This document shows, piece by piece, positions 25,415 through 33,298 of a stretch of DNA of 64,000 nt (within the stretch, counting starts at the first letter, position 1; the number at the start of each line of letters is the position of its first letter). Location of the stretch: contig NZ_VWMY01000063.1 of the NCBI RefSeq assembly GCF_008905045.1, positions 1 to 64,000 of the forward strand. The letters are read 5' to 3'. A program made the translations under genes and the position numbers. Below the pieces are notes generated by a model. That model had not been told where the DNA came from. It saw nothing but the letters and a program-made list of their open reading frames with translations, and searched no databases. This DNA comes from Streptomyces albicerus. GTDB taxonomy: Bacteria; Actinomycetota; Actinomycetes; Streptomycetales; Streptomycetaceae.

Positions 25415-26952
25415 ACCCCGCACTCGTCCTCCCCCTTCTCCCCCTCCGGCAGCGGCACGTCCAGCAGCTTCGCGGCCCGGGCCGTGGACGTCTTCGGTGA
25501 CGTCAGCTCCGTCCAGTTGGCCTTCACCTTCGGGATGACGCTGTAGCGGGGCCGCTGGAGCAACTCCCTCACGACAGTGGTCTGTTGGGCGGTCATGGCG
25601 AGCGGGTCCGTCGGCGAGCGGACGATCGCGGATCCCGAGACGCTGTCGTCGAGGCGGAGTTCGCTGAGCGAGCCCATCGGGTCGGGGTCGTTGCCCAGGG
25701 CCAGCCACATCACCATGACCGTCCGGGCGTCGCACATCTCTCCGGCCGTCCGTTCGTCACCCGCGACCAGCACGGAGGCGACACCGACGGCGAACTCCGA
25801 AACCCTGTTGCCGCCCCAGCGCGTATCGACGGTGACCTCCCCAGGCGTGCGGGAGGGATCGATGGCCGCGTCCGTGCCGAGGCCGTAGCGGGCCTCGACG
25901 CGCTGGCGGACCGTGAGCCGCGCACCCCCGGCGGCGCCGCCCGCGAGAGACTGCGCACGCCGGACGGTCTCGGCCCAGTCCGCCGTGCGCCCGGCCCACT
26001 CGGGGAACGCGCAGTACGTCGAGCGCCCGTGCCGTACGCACGTCTGGTCCTTCTCGGGTGTAGCCGAAGCCCGGACCCGGGCCGCGACCAGCGCGGACGA
26101 GTCGCCCGCGGACTGGGCCACCGCACCCGTCAGGGTCAGCGCCGCCGCCCCGAAGGCCACCGCCTTGACCAGGAGTGCGCGGCCCCCGCTGACAAGCACC
26201 GCGAGGCAGAGAACCAACGTGACCAGCCCCGCCAGATACAGCGCGTGCCAGGCGGCCGGCCGGCCCAGCAGGTCGGAGGGGAGCGGAACGGACCCGTTCT
26301 CGGAGACGACCGGCCACAACCAGCGCATCCAGCGCGGGTCACCCGCGCTCGACTCGGCGACCGTGAGGAGCACGTATCCGCCGGCGACGGCCAGCCCGGC
26401 CAGGGGCACGGACGGTATCAGCCGGGCTATCAGCACCCCCGCGACGCCGGCCAGGAGCACCGTCAGCGGGCCCACGGCCAGTTCGGCCACCGATCCGTGG
26501 CCGACCGCGTCCTGACCGAGCGCCGCCCAGCCGAACCTGAGGGCGACGACCAGCGCGGTGAACATCGCGAAGGGCACGACGGACAGCGCGTGCGCGAGCG
26601 TGCGCCGCCACGGCTCCATGGGGAGCACGTCCAGCTGCCCGTCGGTGTGATACCTGCGGGAGCGCAGCACGGCGAGGTTGACGCAGATGAGGACGGCGAC
26701 GGCCGGGAGCATCGGCAGGGTCTGCGTGGCGCGGTCGACGTCCTGGAGGACCGGGTAGTCGTCCATGCCCTCCCGGCCGGAGAACAACTGCCAGCCCGAA
26801 TAACCGACATAGAAGAGGCACATCGCGAACACCGGGATCTGCAGCAGCAGTTCGCGCGCCTCGAAACGGGCGAGGGCGATCACGGCCGTCCAGCGGCGAG
26901 GGTCGGCCTCGGCCACGACAGGCATGGGCCGGGCTTCGGTCAGCGTGCTCAC
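25411..26952 (-). CDS. ABC transporter membrane protein with long exported loop
   Basis: A 513-residue protein. Residues about 25-300 contain about six to eight membrane segments (LQIPVFAMCLFYVGYSGWQLF, ALSVVPFAMFTALVVAL, LTVLLAGVAGVLIARL). Residues about 310-505 are hydrophilic (TCVRHGRSTYCAFPEWAGRTADWAETV) and may form an extracytoplasmic or cytoplasmic domain. It overlaps the ATPase gene by 4 nt upstream and the next membrane gene downstream, so it is the likely permease of this transporter. Direction and substrate are unknown. Confidence 0.82.
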   Translation of the reverse strand: MSTLTEARPMPVVAEADPRRWTAVIALARFEARELLLQIPVFAMCLFYVGYSGWQLFSGREGMDDYPVLQDVDRATQTLPMLPAVAVLICVNLAVLRSRRYHTDGQLDVLPMEPWRRTLAHALSVVPFAMFTALVVALRFGWAALGQDAVGHGSVAELAVGPLTVLLAGVAGVLIARLIPSVPLAGLAVAGGYVLLTVAESSAGDPRWMRWLWPVVSENGSVPLPSDLLGRPAAWHALYLAGLVTLVLCLAVLVSGGRALLVKAVAFGAAALTLTGAVAQSAGDSSALVAARVRASATPEKDQTCVRHGRSTYCAFPEWAGRTADWAETVRRAQSLAGGAAGGARLTVRQRVEARYGLGTDAAIDPSRTPGEVTVDTRWGGNRVSEFAVGVASVLVAGDERTAGEMCDARTVMVMWLALGNDPDPMGSLSELRLDDSVSGSAIVRSPTDPLAMTAQQTTVVRELLQRPRYSVIPKVKANWTELTSPKTSTARAAKLLDVPLPEGEKGEDECGV

Positions 26953-27833
26953 GAGGTCACCCCCGAGGCGGCGGCCGAGGTGGCGTCGAGGGTGAGCAAG
27001 TAGCCGTCCTCCAAGGTCGGTTCGACGAGCGTCGCGCCCTCCGGGGGGTCCCCGACGTTACGGAAGGCCCCCGTGCCCGTACGCCATCCGGCCCTCGCGC
27101 CCGGGTCCCGTTCCGTACTGCTCCACACACGGCCCTCCGCCCGGGCGGTCAGCTCCGCCGGCGTCCCCTCGAAGCGGACGCGTCCCGCGGCCATGACGAT
27201 CACGCGGTGGCAGAGCATGGCCACGTCCTCGGTCTGGTGCGTGGAGAGCAGGACCGTACGACCCTCGCCGGCCGTCGCGATCAACTCCCGGAAACGCATG
27301 CGCTGTTCGGGATCCAGCCCGACCGTCGGCTCGTCCAGTACGAGGAAGCCGGGGTCTCCGACGAGCGCCGCCGCCAGTGCGACCCGCTGCCGCATTCCGC
27401 CGGACAGCCTGCGGATGCGCTTTCCGCGTACGTCGCCGAGATCGACCGCGTCCAGCACGCGCCGCACCTCACGGTGCCGGGCCGCGCGGTCGGTCATCTC
27501 CTTCAGGATCGCCACGTAGTCGACGAACGCGAAGGCCGTGAAGTCCGGGTGGAAGCCGGGTGTCTGCGGGAGGTAGCCCAGCGCGCGCCGCACGTTCTGC
27601 CGCCCTGCCGTCGTGCTCGGGTCGTGGCCGAGCACCGTGAAGGCGCCCCGGTCCGCGGGCACGGCGGTGGCCATCACCCGCAGCAAGGTGGTCTTGCCCG
27701 CTCCATTGGGCCCGAGGAGCCCGGTGACGCCCGCGCCGAGCCGCAGCGACACGTCGTCGAGGGCGGCCGTGCTGCCGTAGTGGAGGGTCAGCCCGGCGGC
27801 GGACACCGTGGGCGGCGTGGGCAGGTCGGTCAT
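26949..27833 (-). CDS. ABC transporter ATP-binding protein
   Basis: A 294-residue ATPase with Walker A GPNGAGKTT, Q-loop region YLPQTPGFHPDF, signature LSGGMRQR, Walker B FLVLDEPTVGLDP and switch His in LLSTHQTEDV. A C-terminal stretch after about 215 is specific to exporters of this type. It overlaps the membrane gene by 4 nt. It belongs to the ECF sigma-led operon and powers the two membrane proteins that follow. Confidence 0.93.
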   Translation of the reverse strand: MTDLPTPPTVSAAGLTLHYGSTAALDDVSLRLGAGVTGLLGPNGAGKTTLLRVMATAVPADRGAFTVLGHDPSTTAGRQNVRRALGYLPQTPGFHPDFTAFAFVDYVAILKEMTDRAARHREVRRVLDAVDLGDVRGKRIRRLSGGMRQRVALAAALVGDPGFLVLDEPTVGLDPEQRMRFRELIATAGEGRTVLLSTHQTEDVAMLCHRVIVMAAGRVRFEGTPAELTARAEGRVWSSTERDPGARAGWRTGTGAFRNVGDPPEGATLVEPTLEDGYLLTLDATSAAASGVTS

Positions 27834-27915
27834 GCGTGGACTCCTGTGGAAGAGAGCGGAAGCGTGGGGACGGCGGCGGCCGGCACGCGGCGCCGCAGAG
27901 CGGCAGCGGCGGCCC

Positions 27916-28080
27916 TCATCCGTCGCCCCCGCTGTCGGAGGAGGACGAGGAGGATCCCTGGCGGCGGGATGTCTGCGAGAGAACGACGGCGATGACGTAC
28001 AGCAGTCGGAGGACGCCCGAGCCGACCATCAGCGCGGCGGCCTTGAGCAGCTTGAGCCTCCTGCGGGTGGCGTTGGACAT
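27916..28080 (-). CDS. 54-residue single-pass membrane protein
   Basis: A small gene, MSNATRRRLKLLKAAALMV..., with a basic start, one hydrophobic segment (about 15-35, ALMVGSGVLRLLYVIAVVL) and a Ser/Asp/Gly tail (SSSSSSDSGGDG). Its ATG overlaps the anti-sigma stop (TGATG), so it is translated with that gene. No family is known to me. It could tune the anti-sigma protein or the transporter, but that is only suggested by position. Confidence 0.7.
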   Translation of the reverse strand: MSNATRRRLKLLKAAALMVGSGVLRLLYVIAVVLSQTSRRQGSSSSSSDSGGDG

Positions 28081-28964
28081 CACGCCGCACCTCCATCCTG
28101 AAAGCCCGCGAACGGTGTGTGCGCGGACGTCGAGTCGAAACGGTCGCGGCCGAGGTAGAGGAGCCCGATGGCGAACGCGGCGACCACGGCCGCCACCCCC
28201 TGCCCGGCCACCGTGTACGGCGCGAGGGTCCCCTCGGTCCTCGCCTCCGCGATCACCAGCACCGCGACCCACACCCCGGCGACCAGCCCAGGAGCGAGGA
28301 CCGGCCCCAGCCGGGGGGTCAGAGCGAGCCCGGTCGCGGTGAGGGCGAGCGCGGGCAGTAGCCAGGCCAGGGCCCGCAGTCCGTACGAGGGGAGCGCGAG
28401 CGTCGCAACGCCGTTGAGACCCAGTCCTATGGCCAGCACGGCAACAGTGCGGATCAGCAGCAGCCGGAACCCGTGCAGCGGCGCGACCACGGCCATCTCG
28501 TACGTCGGGTCGAGCGCGGGCCCGTACGACAGGGCGACCCCGGCGAGGGGCAGCAGTGGTGCGAGGGCGAGGAACAGTGAGGGCGAGGACATGGTCGGGA
28601 CCGTGTGGGCCGCCGCCACTGTCATCACCAGCACGGCGACGACCGCGCCCAGCCAGGACAGCCGCAGCACGGGCGTCGCGGCGAGCAGCCGCGCCGTGTG
28701 GTCGGCCACCCCGCACCGGACGAGCAGCGACTCCAGGAACCCCGCTCGCGGCGCGTCCAGTTCCGCATCGAGCCGTTCCCATCCCTCGTCCAGGGACACC
28801 GGGTCGCTCACCTCGGCGAGCACCGCCCGGCACCGCTCGCAGGAGACGAGGTGCGTGTCCGCCGACCACAGCATCGGTGGCGCCAACTCGCCCCGGACAT
28901 ACGCCCGGAGGTCGTCCTCCGCCACATGCCAGGTCAGGCCGCTCGGGCCGATCGTGTCGCTCAT
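28080..28964 (-). CDS. Zinc-finger (zf-HC2) membrane anti-sigma factor
   Basis: A 294-residue protein. Residues about 12-55 form the anti-sigma zinc-finger (DDLRAYVRGELAPPMLWSADTHLVSCERC) with His42, Cys46 and Cys49 of the HxxxCxxC type. Residues about 100-275 have six membrane segments (LGAVVAVLVMTVAAAHTV, LFLALAPLLPLAGVALSY and others), many more than a simple anti-sigma. It overlaps the sigma gene by 4 nt. It should hold the sigma factor at the membrane until an envelope signal arrives; the extra membrane segments may be the sensor. Confidence 0.88.
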   Translation of the reverse strand: MSDTIGPSGLTWHVAEDDLRAYVRGELAPPMLWSADTHLVSCERCRAVLAEVSDPVSLDEGWERLDAELDAPRAGFLESLLVRCGVADHTARLLAATPVLRLSWLGAVVAVLVMTVAAAHTVPTMSSPSLFLALAPLLPLAGVALSYGPALDPTYEMAVVAPLHGFRLLLIRTVAVLAIGLGLNGVATLALPSYGLRALAWLLPALALTATGLALTPRLGPVLAPGLVAGVWVAVLVIAEARTEGTLAPYTVAGQGVAAVVAAFAIGLLYLGRDRFDSTSAHTPFAGFQDGGAA

Positions 28965-29512
28965 GCCAACGCCTCCCGCAGCTGCTTGCGGGCCCGCAGG
29001 GCCCGTGTCTTGACCGTCCCCGGCGGAATGCCGAGCAGGACCGCCGCCTCCCGGGTGCTCAGGCCGTCGATGACCGTGGCCTGGAGGACCGCCCGCAGCT
29101 CCGGCGACAGCCGGACGAGGGCGCCCGCGAGGTCCCCGTGCTCCACCCCCGCGAGCACGCGCTCCTCCGCGGACGCCTCGTCCCGGTGCCGCAGCCGCGC
29201 GAGCGCCTGCCGCAGCCGGCCCCGCGCCCCGTCGCCCCGCAGCGCGTCGACCAGCCGCCGCGAGCCGATCCGCCACAGCCAGCCGGCGGCATCTCCGGCG
29301 GCCCCTTCCTCGCGGTACCGGGCACTGCCCCGCCACACCGCGAGAAACGTCTCCTGCACGACGTCGTCGACTATCCCGGCGTCGGCACACCGCCCCCGCA
29401 GTCGCGCTCTCAGCCAGGGCGCATACCGCCGGTACAGCTCTTCGAAGGCGCGCCGGTCCCCGTCCGCCGCGATGGCCCGCAGCAGCTCCCCGTCGCTTCT
29501 CGTTTCCCTCAC
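28961..29512 (-). CDS. ECF-type RNA polymerase sigma factor
   Basis: A 183-residue sigma factor with region 2 (RAFEELYRRYAPWLRARL and IVDDVVQETFLAVWRG) and region 4 (LSPELRAVLQATVIDGLSTREAAVLLGIPPGTVKTRALRARKQL). It is the first gene of a tightly coupled operon with the zinc-finger anti-sigma, a small membrane protein and an ABC transporter. Self-activation of the operon is likely. It differs from the ECF gene at 14913, which lacks a zinc-finger partner. Confidence 0.92.
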   Translation of the reverse strand: MRETRSDGELLRAIAADGDRRAFEELYRRYAPWLRARLRGRCADAGIVDDVVQETFLAVWRGSARYREEGAAGDAAGWLWRIGSRRLVDALRGDGARGRLRQALARLRHRDEASAEERVLAGVEHGDLAGALVRLSPELRAVLQATVIDGLSTREAAVLLGIPPGTVKTRALRARKQLREALA

Positions 29513-29631
29513 ACCCCCTCATCGGACGAGCCCCGCCGATCGGTTCACGGCATCGGGGAGAACTTTCCGGTTCCCCGGAGAACCTTGGCACCCGCACCTC
29601 TCCGAACTGCTTGACAGCCCCCGCCCCTTGC

Positions 29632-29667
29632 ACCACCCTTTCACTACTCAATTAGTGAAAGGGTGGT
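29632..29667. promoter_or_regulatory. Perfect 15-bp-arm palindrome, probable GntR operator
   Basis: ACCACCCTTTCACTA (29632-29646) and its exact complement TAGTGAAAGGGTGGT (29653-29667) flank a 6-base CTCAAT spacer. The right arm contains the likely ribosome site of the GntR gene, whose GTG is at 29674. A TTGACA lies at 29611. YtrA-type GntR proteins usually bind a dyad in their own promoter, so autoregulation is likely. As RNA the arms would also hide the ribosome site. Confidence 0.75.
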
Positions 29668-29673
29668 TGTCGA

Positions 29674-30078
29674 GTGGTCGAGTACCGCATCGACCGGCGC
29701 AGCGGTGTCGCCACATACGTCCAGATCGTCCATCAGACGAAGCAGGCCCTGCGCCTGGGCGTCCTCGAACCGGGCGACAAGCTCCCCACGGCCCGTGAGG
29801 TCGTGGAGGCCACCGCGATCAACCCGAACACCGTCCTGAAGGCCTACCGCGAGCTGGAGCGCGAGGGCCTGGTCGAGGCCAGACGCGGTCTCGGCACCTT
29901 CGTACGGCGCTCCCTGGGCGCCGCACCCGCCGACCACACCGCCCTGCGCTCGAAGCTGACCGCCTGGCTGGACGAGGCGCGCGGTGAAGGCCTGGAGCGC
30001 GAGGACATCACCGCGCTCTTCAACTCCGTACTGGACGAGAAGTGCCCTGCCGAAAAGGGCCACGAGGGGGAGCGATGA
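29674..30078 (+). CDS. GntR-family (YtrA subfamily) regulator
   Basis: A 134-residue regulator, GTG start. Residues about 8-75 form the GntR winged helix (GVATYVQIVHQTKQALRLG, LPTAREVVEATAINPNTVLKAYRELEREGLVEARRGLGTFV). The short C-terminal tail without a ligand domain marks the YtrA subfamily, which normally controls its own ABC operon. Its stop overlaps the ATPase start (ATGA). It probably represses through the palindrome at 29632-29667. Confidence 0.93.
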   Translation: MVEYRIDRRSGVATYVQIVHQTKQALRLGVLEPGDKLPTAREVVEATAINPNTVLKAYRELEREGLVEARRGLGTFVRRSLGAAPADHTALRSKLTAWLDEARGEGLEREDITALFNSVLDEKCPAEKGHEGER

Positions 30079-31019
30079 GCAGGGACGAAGAAGGGATCGC
30101 ACTGGCAGCGGTCGGGCTCGGCAAGCGGTACCGGCGCCGGCGCGGCCCCGTACTGCGGAACTGCTCCTTCCGTCTGCCCGCCGGACGGATCTGCGCCCTG
30201 GTCGGGCCGAACGGCGCGGGCAAGTCGACCCTGCTGTCGCTGGCCGCCGGCCTGATCCGCCCCACCGAGGGCACCCTGACCGTCCTGGGCACCACCCCCG
30301 CCGAGGCCCGTACGCGCTTCGCGTACGTCGCGCAGAGCAAGCCGCTGCCGCCCCAGCTCACCGTCGCCGCCACCCTCCGTCTCGGCGCCGAACTGAACCG
30401 CGCCCGCTGGGACCGGGCGGCCGCGGAACGGATCGCGTACGGACCTCTCGCACCGGGGGGTGACCGGGACGGCGCCCTGGACCCCACTTCCAAGATCCGC
30501 TCTCTCTCCGGCGGCCAGCGCACTCGTGTCGCCCTCGCCCTGGCCTTCGGCAAGCGGCCCGAGCTGATGCTGCTGGACGAGCCGATGGCCGACCTCGACC
30601 CGCTGGCCCGGCGCGAACTCCTCGGGGCGCTGCTCGGCGAGGCCGCCGAGCACGGCACGACGATCGTGATCTCCTCGCACGTCATCGCCGAACTGGAGGG
30701 CGCCTGCGACCACCTGCTCCTCATGGGCGGCGGCCGGATCAGACTCGGCGGCGACCCGGAACAGCTGCTCGCCGCGCACACCCTGCTCACCGGCCCGGCG
30801 CGCGACCTCACGGGCCACACGGTCGTCGAGTCGCGTGACGCCGGCCGCCAGCTCACCGCGCTGATCCGCCCGGGCGGCCCGCTGCCCGACGACTGGCAGA
30901 CCGCCGCGCCCTCCCTGGAGGAGCTGCTCCTGGCCCACCTGCGCAACCCCGACGCACCCGACCTGTTCACCGAGGAGACCGTGGAGACCGACGAGAACGA
31001 GGAGAACGCGCGCGCATGA
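30075..31019 (+). CDS. ABC transporter ATP-binding protein
   Basis: A 314-residue ATPase with Walker A GPNGAGKST, signature LSGGQRTR, Walker B LMLLDEPMADLDP and switch His in VISSHVIAEL. After about residue 215 a C-terminal domain follows, as in drug/lantibiotic-type exporters. It sits second in the GntR-led operon with 4-nt overlaps on both sides. Together with the two permeases downstream it likely forms an exporter induced by an envelope-active compound, a typical YtrA-linked role. Confidence 0.92.
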   Translation: MSRDEEGIALAAVGLGKRYRRRRGPVLRNCSFRLPAGRICALVGPNGAGKSTLLSLAAGLIRPTEGTLTVLGTTPAEARTRFAYVAQSKPLPPQLTVAATLRLGAELNRARWDRAAAERIAYGPLAPGGDRDGALDPTSKIRSLSGGQRTRVALALAFGKRPELMLLDEPMADLDPLARRELLGALLGEAAEHGTTIVISSHVIAELEGACDHLLLMGGGRIRLGGDPEQLLAAHTLLTGPARDLTGHTVVESRDAGRQLTALIRPGGPLPDDWQTAAPSLEELLLAHLRNPDAPDLFTEETVETDENEENARA

Positions 31020-32092
31020 CGACTCTCCCCACCTCGCCCCTCACGTCCCCACGCGAAGACCACTCCCTGTCCCTGCGCGGAAGCCGCGGCCTCGTCTGGT
31101 CCGTGCTGCGCCTGCACCGGGCGGCCCTGTGGATCTGGCTGCTGCTGCTCGCGGCCGTCTCGGCGACCATGCTGTGGGCGTACGGTCCTGGCTTCGACGC
31201 CGCTGCCGCGGATCTCCGGCAGCAGTGCCGTGACAGCGTCGTGGCCTGCCACTTCCCCAGCGGCCCCTGGTACGGCAAGTACGACACGGCCGTGGCGCTC
31301 AGCACCCTCGTCGTCGCCTATCTCCCCTTCCTCGTCGCCGTCTGGGCCGGTGCGGCCCTCATCGGCCGCGAGCTGGAGACCGGCACCGCGCACCTCGCCT
31401 GGACCCAGTCCGTCTCCCCGGCCCGCTGGCTCGCCGCGAAGCTCGCCGTTCCGGCGCTGCTCATCACGGCCGGAACCGCCGTACTGATCCCGCTGCACCG
31501 CCTGATGTGGAACGGCGGTGAGGAGCTGCTCTGGGCGGACTGGTACGACCAGGACGCCTTCCACGCCAATGGCACCGTCGCCCTCGCCTACGCGCTGTGC
31601 GGCCTGGCCGTCGGCGCCCTCGCGGGCCTGCTCCTCGGCCGCGCGCTGCCCGCCCTGGGCGTCGCCTTCGCCGCCATGCTCGCCATCACCTACCTGGGCA
31701 ACGATTACCGCCCGAGCATGTGGCGCACGGTCACGGTCACCGGCGCCAAGGCACTGAACCTGCCGGACGACTCCCTCCGACTCGACCAGGGCGTGATCAC
31801 CACCGAGGGCACCCGCATCGGCAACAACCTGGCCTGCACCGACGCCCTCGACGGCGCGGCCGACCTCAGGCGCTGCATGGCCCGCGGCGGTCTCAGCGAC
31901 ATCTGGGCCACCTACCACCCGCGGTCCCACTTCTGGCCCCTCCAGCTCGCGGAGACCGGGATCGTCCTCGCCGTCGCCGCTCTCGCGGTCATCGCCGCGT
32001 TCGTCCTGCTCAACCGCCGTGTCGCGACCGCGTCCGCCGCCGCCTCCGTCCCGCCCGACCGTCGTACCGCCGCAGTGGGAGCCGCCGTATGA
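31016..32092 (+). CDS. ABC transporter permease (first of homologous pair)
   Basis: A 358-residue membrane protein with six predicted segments (ALWIWLLLLAAVSATMLWAY, YLPFLVAVWAGAALIGREL, GLAVGALAGLLLGRALPALG, LAVAALAVIAAFVLLN). It shares the motif GRELETGTAHLAWTQSVSPARWLAAKLAVPALL with the next gene, showing tandem duplication. The motif is typical of small ABC-2-type permeases. A Cys-containing extracellular loop (RQQCRDSVVACHFPSG) follows TM1. Confidence 0.9.
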   Translation: MTTLPTSPLTSPREDHSLSLRGSRGLVWSVLRLHRAALWIWLLLLAAVSATMLWAYGPGFDAAAADLRQQCRDSVVACHFPSGPWYGKYDTAVALSTLVVAYLPFLVAVWAGAALIGRELETGTAHLAWTQSVSPARWLAAKLAVPALLITAGTAVLIPLHRLMWNGGEELLWADWYDQDAFHANGTVALAYALCGLAVGALAGLLLGRALPALGVAFAAMLAITYLGNDYRPSMWRTVTVTGAKALNLPDDSLRLDQGVITTEGTRIGNNLACTDALDGAADLRRCMARGGLSDIWATYHPRSHFWPLQLAETGIVLAVAALAVIAAFVLLNRRVATASAAASVPPDRRTAAVGAAV

Positions 32093-32967
32093 GTGCCTTC
32101 GCCGTCAAAGGAACAGCCGAGGAGGCCAGGGCCTTGCCCCGTGGGCCGGTCCGGGGGCTGCCGTGGACCGTGCTGCGCCTGCACCGCGCGGCGCTGGTCG
32201 TGTGGGTCACCTTCCTCCTGGCCGCCGTCGGCACGCTGGTCTGGGAGGTCGAGGTCATCGCGGACTCCGTACGGGAACGGATCGCATCCTGCGGTGAGAA
32301 CGGCGGTCTGTGCCGGCTCACGACCCTGGTCGACTACAGCGGGACCATCAGCTGGGCCTCCACCCTCGTCTACTACAGCTTCTTCGCCGTGGCCGCGTTC
32401 GCCGGCGGCGCGCTGATCGGCCGTGAGCTGGAGAACGGCACCGCGCAGCTCGCCTGGACGCAGTCCGTCTCGCCGACGCGTTGGCTGGCCGCGAAGCTCG
32501 CGGTGCCCGCGGTGCTGCTCGTGCTCGGCGGCACCGTGTTCGTCCTCGTGTTCCGGTGGGCCTGGGCGGCCAACCGGGACCTGATGGGCGACGACTGGAC
32601 CTTCAACGACGTGTTCGCCGCGCGGGGGCCCGCCCTGGTGGCGTACGGCCTGTGCGGGCTGGCCGTCGGGGCGCTGGCGGGGGTGGTGCTGCGACGTTCG
32701 CTGCCCGCGCTCGGGATCTCTTGCGTCGTGATGTACCTGCTCAACCACAATCTGGAGAAGCACCGAGTGGACCTCTGGCCGACGGTTGCCTCCGGCGGTT
32801 CAACGGTCGGCGGGCTGCCCGATGATGTGTGGCAGGTGGGCGACGGGAGTTTCCACACCCAGTCCCATTACTGGCCGATGCACCTGGTGGAGACTGGGAT
32901 CGTGCTGGGTGTCGCTGGTCTTGCCACTGCGGCGGCCTTTGGACTGCTGCGGCGCCGTACGGCCTGA
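32089..32967 (+). CDS. ABC transporter permease (second of homologous pair)
   Basis: A 292-residue membrane protein, homologous to its upstream neighbour over most of its length (LHRAALVVWVTFLLAAVGTL; RELENGTAQLAWTQSVSPTRWLAAKLAVP; YGLCGLAVGALAGVVLRRSLPALG; YWPMHLVETGIVLGVAGL). It lacks about 65 residues present in the first copy. The start ATG overlaps the previous stop. The two permeases probably form a heterodimer driven by the ATPase at 30075. Confidence 0.9.
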   Translation: MSAFAVKGTAEEARALPRGPVRGLPWTVLRLHRAALVVWVTFLLAAVGTLVWEVEVIADSVRERIASCGENGGLCRLTTLVDYSGTISWASTLVYYSFFAVAAFAGGALIGRELENGTAQLAWTQSVSPTRWLAAKLAVPAVLLVLGGTVFVLVFRWAWAANRDLMGDDWTFNDVFAARGPALVAYGLCGLAVGALAGVVLRRSLPALGISCVVMYLLNHNLEKHRVDLWPTVASGGSTVGGLPDDVWQVGDGSFHTQSHYWPMHLVETGIVLGVAGLATAAAFGLLRRRTA

Positions 32968-33298
32968 GCGCTTCGTTTTGAGTGCGGGCCGTCCGTGGCT
33001 GGTCGCGCAGTTCCCCGCGCCCCCTTCGGGGGCGCGGCAGTCCCTCGGAACGTACCCGCCAGCCATGTAGACGCCTGGGAGCCGTCCCCCGCTATCCCGC
33101 ACGTCATGTCGCCGTAACCGTTGATTCAGACGGGCTTGCGACGCTCAGCGAATGAACCCCGCCGTGCCCGAGCCTTCGCCTCCGCCGGAGCCCGAGCCCT
33201 CGCCCGTGAGGGAGAACGGAAGCCTGCACGTCCCCGTAGCGCTCCCGCCCGCTCTGTCCGACGCGCCCGTTTCCGTCCCGGCGCGGAAGAATGGGTTC
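32968..33298. other. Spacer between permease and ppk with family A repeat
   Basis: 331 bases. The left third holds a family A repeat with its hairpin, probably ending the ABC transcript. The right part carries the ppk promoter, though no clear -35/-10 or PHO box was found. An in-frame ATG at 33152 would extend ppk by 49 residues of Pro/Glu-rich sequence but has no ribosome site. Confidence 0.4.
32996..33040. repeat. Dispersed intergenic repeat, family A
   Basis: TGGCTGGTCGCGCAGTTCCC followed by a GC hairpin GCGCCCCC-TTC-GGGGGCGC (33017-33035). It lies 29 bases past the permease stop, placed to act as the operon terminator. Confidence 0.75.

Noticed and set aside
33152..33298. Longer N terminus for polyphosphate kinase
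   Set aside because: The extra 49 residues are Pro/Glu-rich and unlike the family, and the ATG at 33152 has no ribosome site; the ATG at 33299 does.
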